NCBI RefSeq assembly: GCF_030643805.1
Contig: NZ_CP094656.1
Coordinates: 1,550,001-1,614,000, forward strand
Reading direction: 5' to 3'
From: Alkalihalobacillus sp. AL-G
GTDB lineage: Bacteria > Bacillota > Bacilli > Bacillales > Fictibacillaceae
Length of the DNA: 64,000 nucleotides
Below, one piece after another: positions 62,778 through 64,000 of the stretch. The position numbers were made by a program, and so were the translations under genes. Every line of letters starts with the position of its first letter. The stretch's first letter is position 1. Below the pieces are notes generated by a model that was given only the letters and a program-made list of their open reading frames with translations, was not told the origin of the DNA and searched no databases.

Positions 62778-64000
62778 ATGTTTAAAAAGTTTTTAAGGGT
62801 TTCAATGACTGCAAGTTTAGCAGTTGGATTGCTAGCGGCTTGTGGACCGCAAGACTCAGAAGGAACAGAAGATACGACCAAGAAAGATAGCAGCAATGAT
62901 AAGCCAGAAAAATTAATAGTCTGGGAGGATAAAGAAAAGGGAATCGCTTTAGAACCTGCGATTAAGAGTTTTGAAGAAAAATACGGGATAAAGGTTGAAT
63001 ACAAAGAGCTCGGAATGGCTGACGAAATTCGTGAACAGCTTCCACTCGATGCACCAGCAGGAACCGGTCCTGATATTCTGACATTACCACACGATCAGAT
63101 TGGTGCAATGGCCACACAAGGACTTCTAGCTCCACTAGAAGTAAGTGAGGACGTAATCAATACATTTACGGAATCCTCCATTCAAGCTCAAACGTTCAAT
63201 GGTGAATTATACGGTTTGCCAAAAGCAACTGAAACACCTGTTTTTATTTACAACAAAGCACATATGGACAAAGCACCTGAATCGTTCAATGAGCTTTATG
63301 AATTCTCTAAAGGGTTTACGAAAGATGGAAAGTATGGCTTTCTTGCACTATGGGATAACTTCTATTTCGCCAATGCGATCATGGCAGCTAATGGAGGGTA
63401 TGTGTTCCAGCAAACCGCAGAAGGTCTCGATGCTTCAGATCTCGGCCTGAACAATGAAGGTGCGGTTGAAGGTGCTGAATACATTCAAAAGTGGTATGAC
63501 GAAGGATTGTTCCCGAAAGGAATCATCGGTGAAAGCGGCGGTTCTGCAATGGATGCATTATTCAATGAAGGTAAAGTCGCTTCTGTCATGAATGGACCTT
63601 GGGCATTCAAAGGCATGAGAGATGCGGGAATTGAGATTGGTGTAGCACCATTACCTAAGTTGCCGAATGGTGAATATCCTAAAACATTCATCGGAGTAAA
63701 AGGATGGCACGTATCAGCTTATTCAGAAAACAAGGAATGGGCGACAAGGCTTGTGGAGTGGCTGACTAACGCTGAAAATGCGAAAATCCGATATGAAAAA
63801 ACTTCAGAAATTCCACCGGTAAAATCATTGATGGAAGATCCGATCATTGCAGATAATGAAGGAGCAAATGCCGTTGCCGTACAATCTCAGCGTGGCGTAC
63901 CAATGCCGAACATCCCACAAATGGGTCAAGTGTGGGGACCGATGGCAAGCGCACTTCAATTGATTGTAACTGGCAAGCAAGAACCGAAAGCTGCTCTTGA
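62778..64000 (+). CDS. Sugar ABC transporter substrate-binding lipoprotein (3' partial)
   Basis: Extracellular maltose/maltodextrin-binding protein type (MalE/MdxE). 407 codons are present and the frame is open at the window end, so it is cut. Lipoprotein signal: MFKKFLRVSMTASL followed by the lipobox LAAC with Cys22. A Ser/Asp/Lys spacer and then the SBP_bac_1 domain (WEDKEKGIALEPAIKSFEEK, GPDILTLPHDQIGAMA, NGELYGLPKATETPVFIYNK). The ATG at 62778 follows TAGGGGAGGA. It is divergent from the GH13 gene. Permease genes probably follow outside the window. Confidence 0.93.
   Translation, partial: MFKKFLRVSMTASLAVGLLAACGPQDSEGTEDTTKKDSSNDKPEKLIVWEDKEKGIALEPAIKSFEEKYGIKVEYKELGMADEIREQLPLDAPAGTGPDILTLPHDQIGAMATQGLLAPLEVSEDVINTFTESSIQAQTFNGELYGLPKATETPVFIYNKAHMDKAPESFNELYEFSKGFTKDGKYGFLALWDNFYFANAIMAANGGYVFQQTAEGLDASDLGLNNEGAVEGAEYIQKWYDEGLFPKGIIGESGGSAMDALFNEGKVASVMNGPWAFKGMRDAGIEIGVAPLPKLPNGEYPKTFIGVKGWHVSAYSENKEWATRLVEWLTNAENAKIRYEKTSEIPPVKSLMEDPIIADNEGANAVAVQSQRGVPMPNIPQMGQVWGPMASALQLIVTGKQEPKAAL

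Overview
The window reads as chromosome of a low-GC, endospore-forming Bacillaceae bacterium. The evidence is the cotJA-cotJB-cotJC spore-coat operon, B. subtilis-type genes (addB-addA-sbcD-sbcC, yisK, yisL, asnO, mtnU/mtnE, rocD, a bacillopeptidase F-like protease), strong GGAGG-type ribosome binding sites, frequent TTG/GTG starts and U-tailed hairpin terminators. The genus cannot be fixed from the sequence alone. No rRNA, tRNA or CRISPR array was seen.

Layout. 1-1.74 kb: a NarL/LiaR-type two-component system, with the kinase cut by the window edge. 1.74-2.87 kb: a gene-free stretch dominated by a 52-bp tandem repeat. 2.9-9.4 kb: a GntR/FCD regulator followed by a 4-hydroxyphenylacetate (homoprotocatechuate) degradation operon with a DapA-like aldolase, one HpaG-type protein, HpaE, HpaB and HpaD. 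9.7-13.7 kb: an FMN split-barrel protein, a TVP38/DedA-like membrane protein, a second methionine aminopeptidase, a DoxX protein and cotJABC. 13.8-16.2 kb: a TerC-family protein with a yybP-ykoY manganese riboswitch, an O-methyltransferase and a small membrane protein. 16.3-20.6 kb: a HEAT-repeat protein, a GNAT acetyltransferase, an unlisted 41-aa ORF with its own promoter, and an ABC-F ATPase. 20.9-33.5 kb: a DNA-repair operon that starts with two small proteins behind a LexA-box promoter and continues through addB, addA, sbcD and sbcC. 34-43.8 kb: yknW/yknX-like genes, hemolysin III, a radical SAM protein, a pterin dehydratase-yisK-semialdehyde dehydrogenase cluster, rocD and yisL. 44.6-53.2 kb: a FIST-PAS-GGDEF-EAL protein, an intact IS256-family element, the methionine-salvage pair mtnU/mtnE and asnO. 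53.7-64 kb: a large secreted S8 protease, a NERD protein, a MATE transporter, a maltogenic-amylase-type GH13 enzyme and the start of a sugar-ABC lipoprotein with LacI/CcpA-like operators.

How the genes work together. HpaB, HpaD, HpaE and the HpaG-like protein form the meta-cleavage route from 4-hydroxyphenylacetate. The route should end in pyruvate and succinate semialdehyde, and a GabD-like dehydrogenase at 39.9 kb could take the latter. AddAB and SbcCD are the double-strand-break processing machinery; the LexA box suggests damage induction of the small proteins and perhaps the whole run. The amylase and the sugar-binding lipoprotein form a maltodextrin-utilisation locus.

The least explained content is non-coding. 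There is the 52-bp hairpin array, a MITE-like family (14.7, 17.3, 18.7 and 33.8 kb) that in one case lies between a riboswitch and its gene, and short 20-21-bp arrays, one of which was split by the IS. The best candidates for new biology are the LexA-controlled WYL-like mini-protein ahead of addAB/sbcCD, the 41-aa gene, and the riboswitch/tandem-terminator/MITE arrangement upstream of terC.
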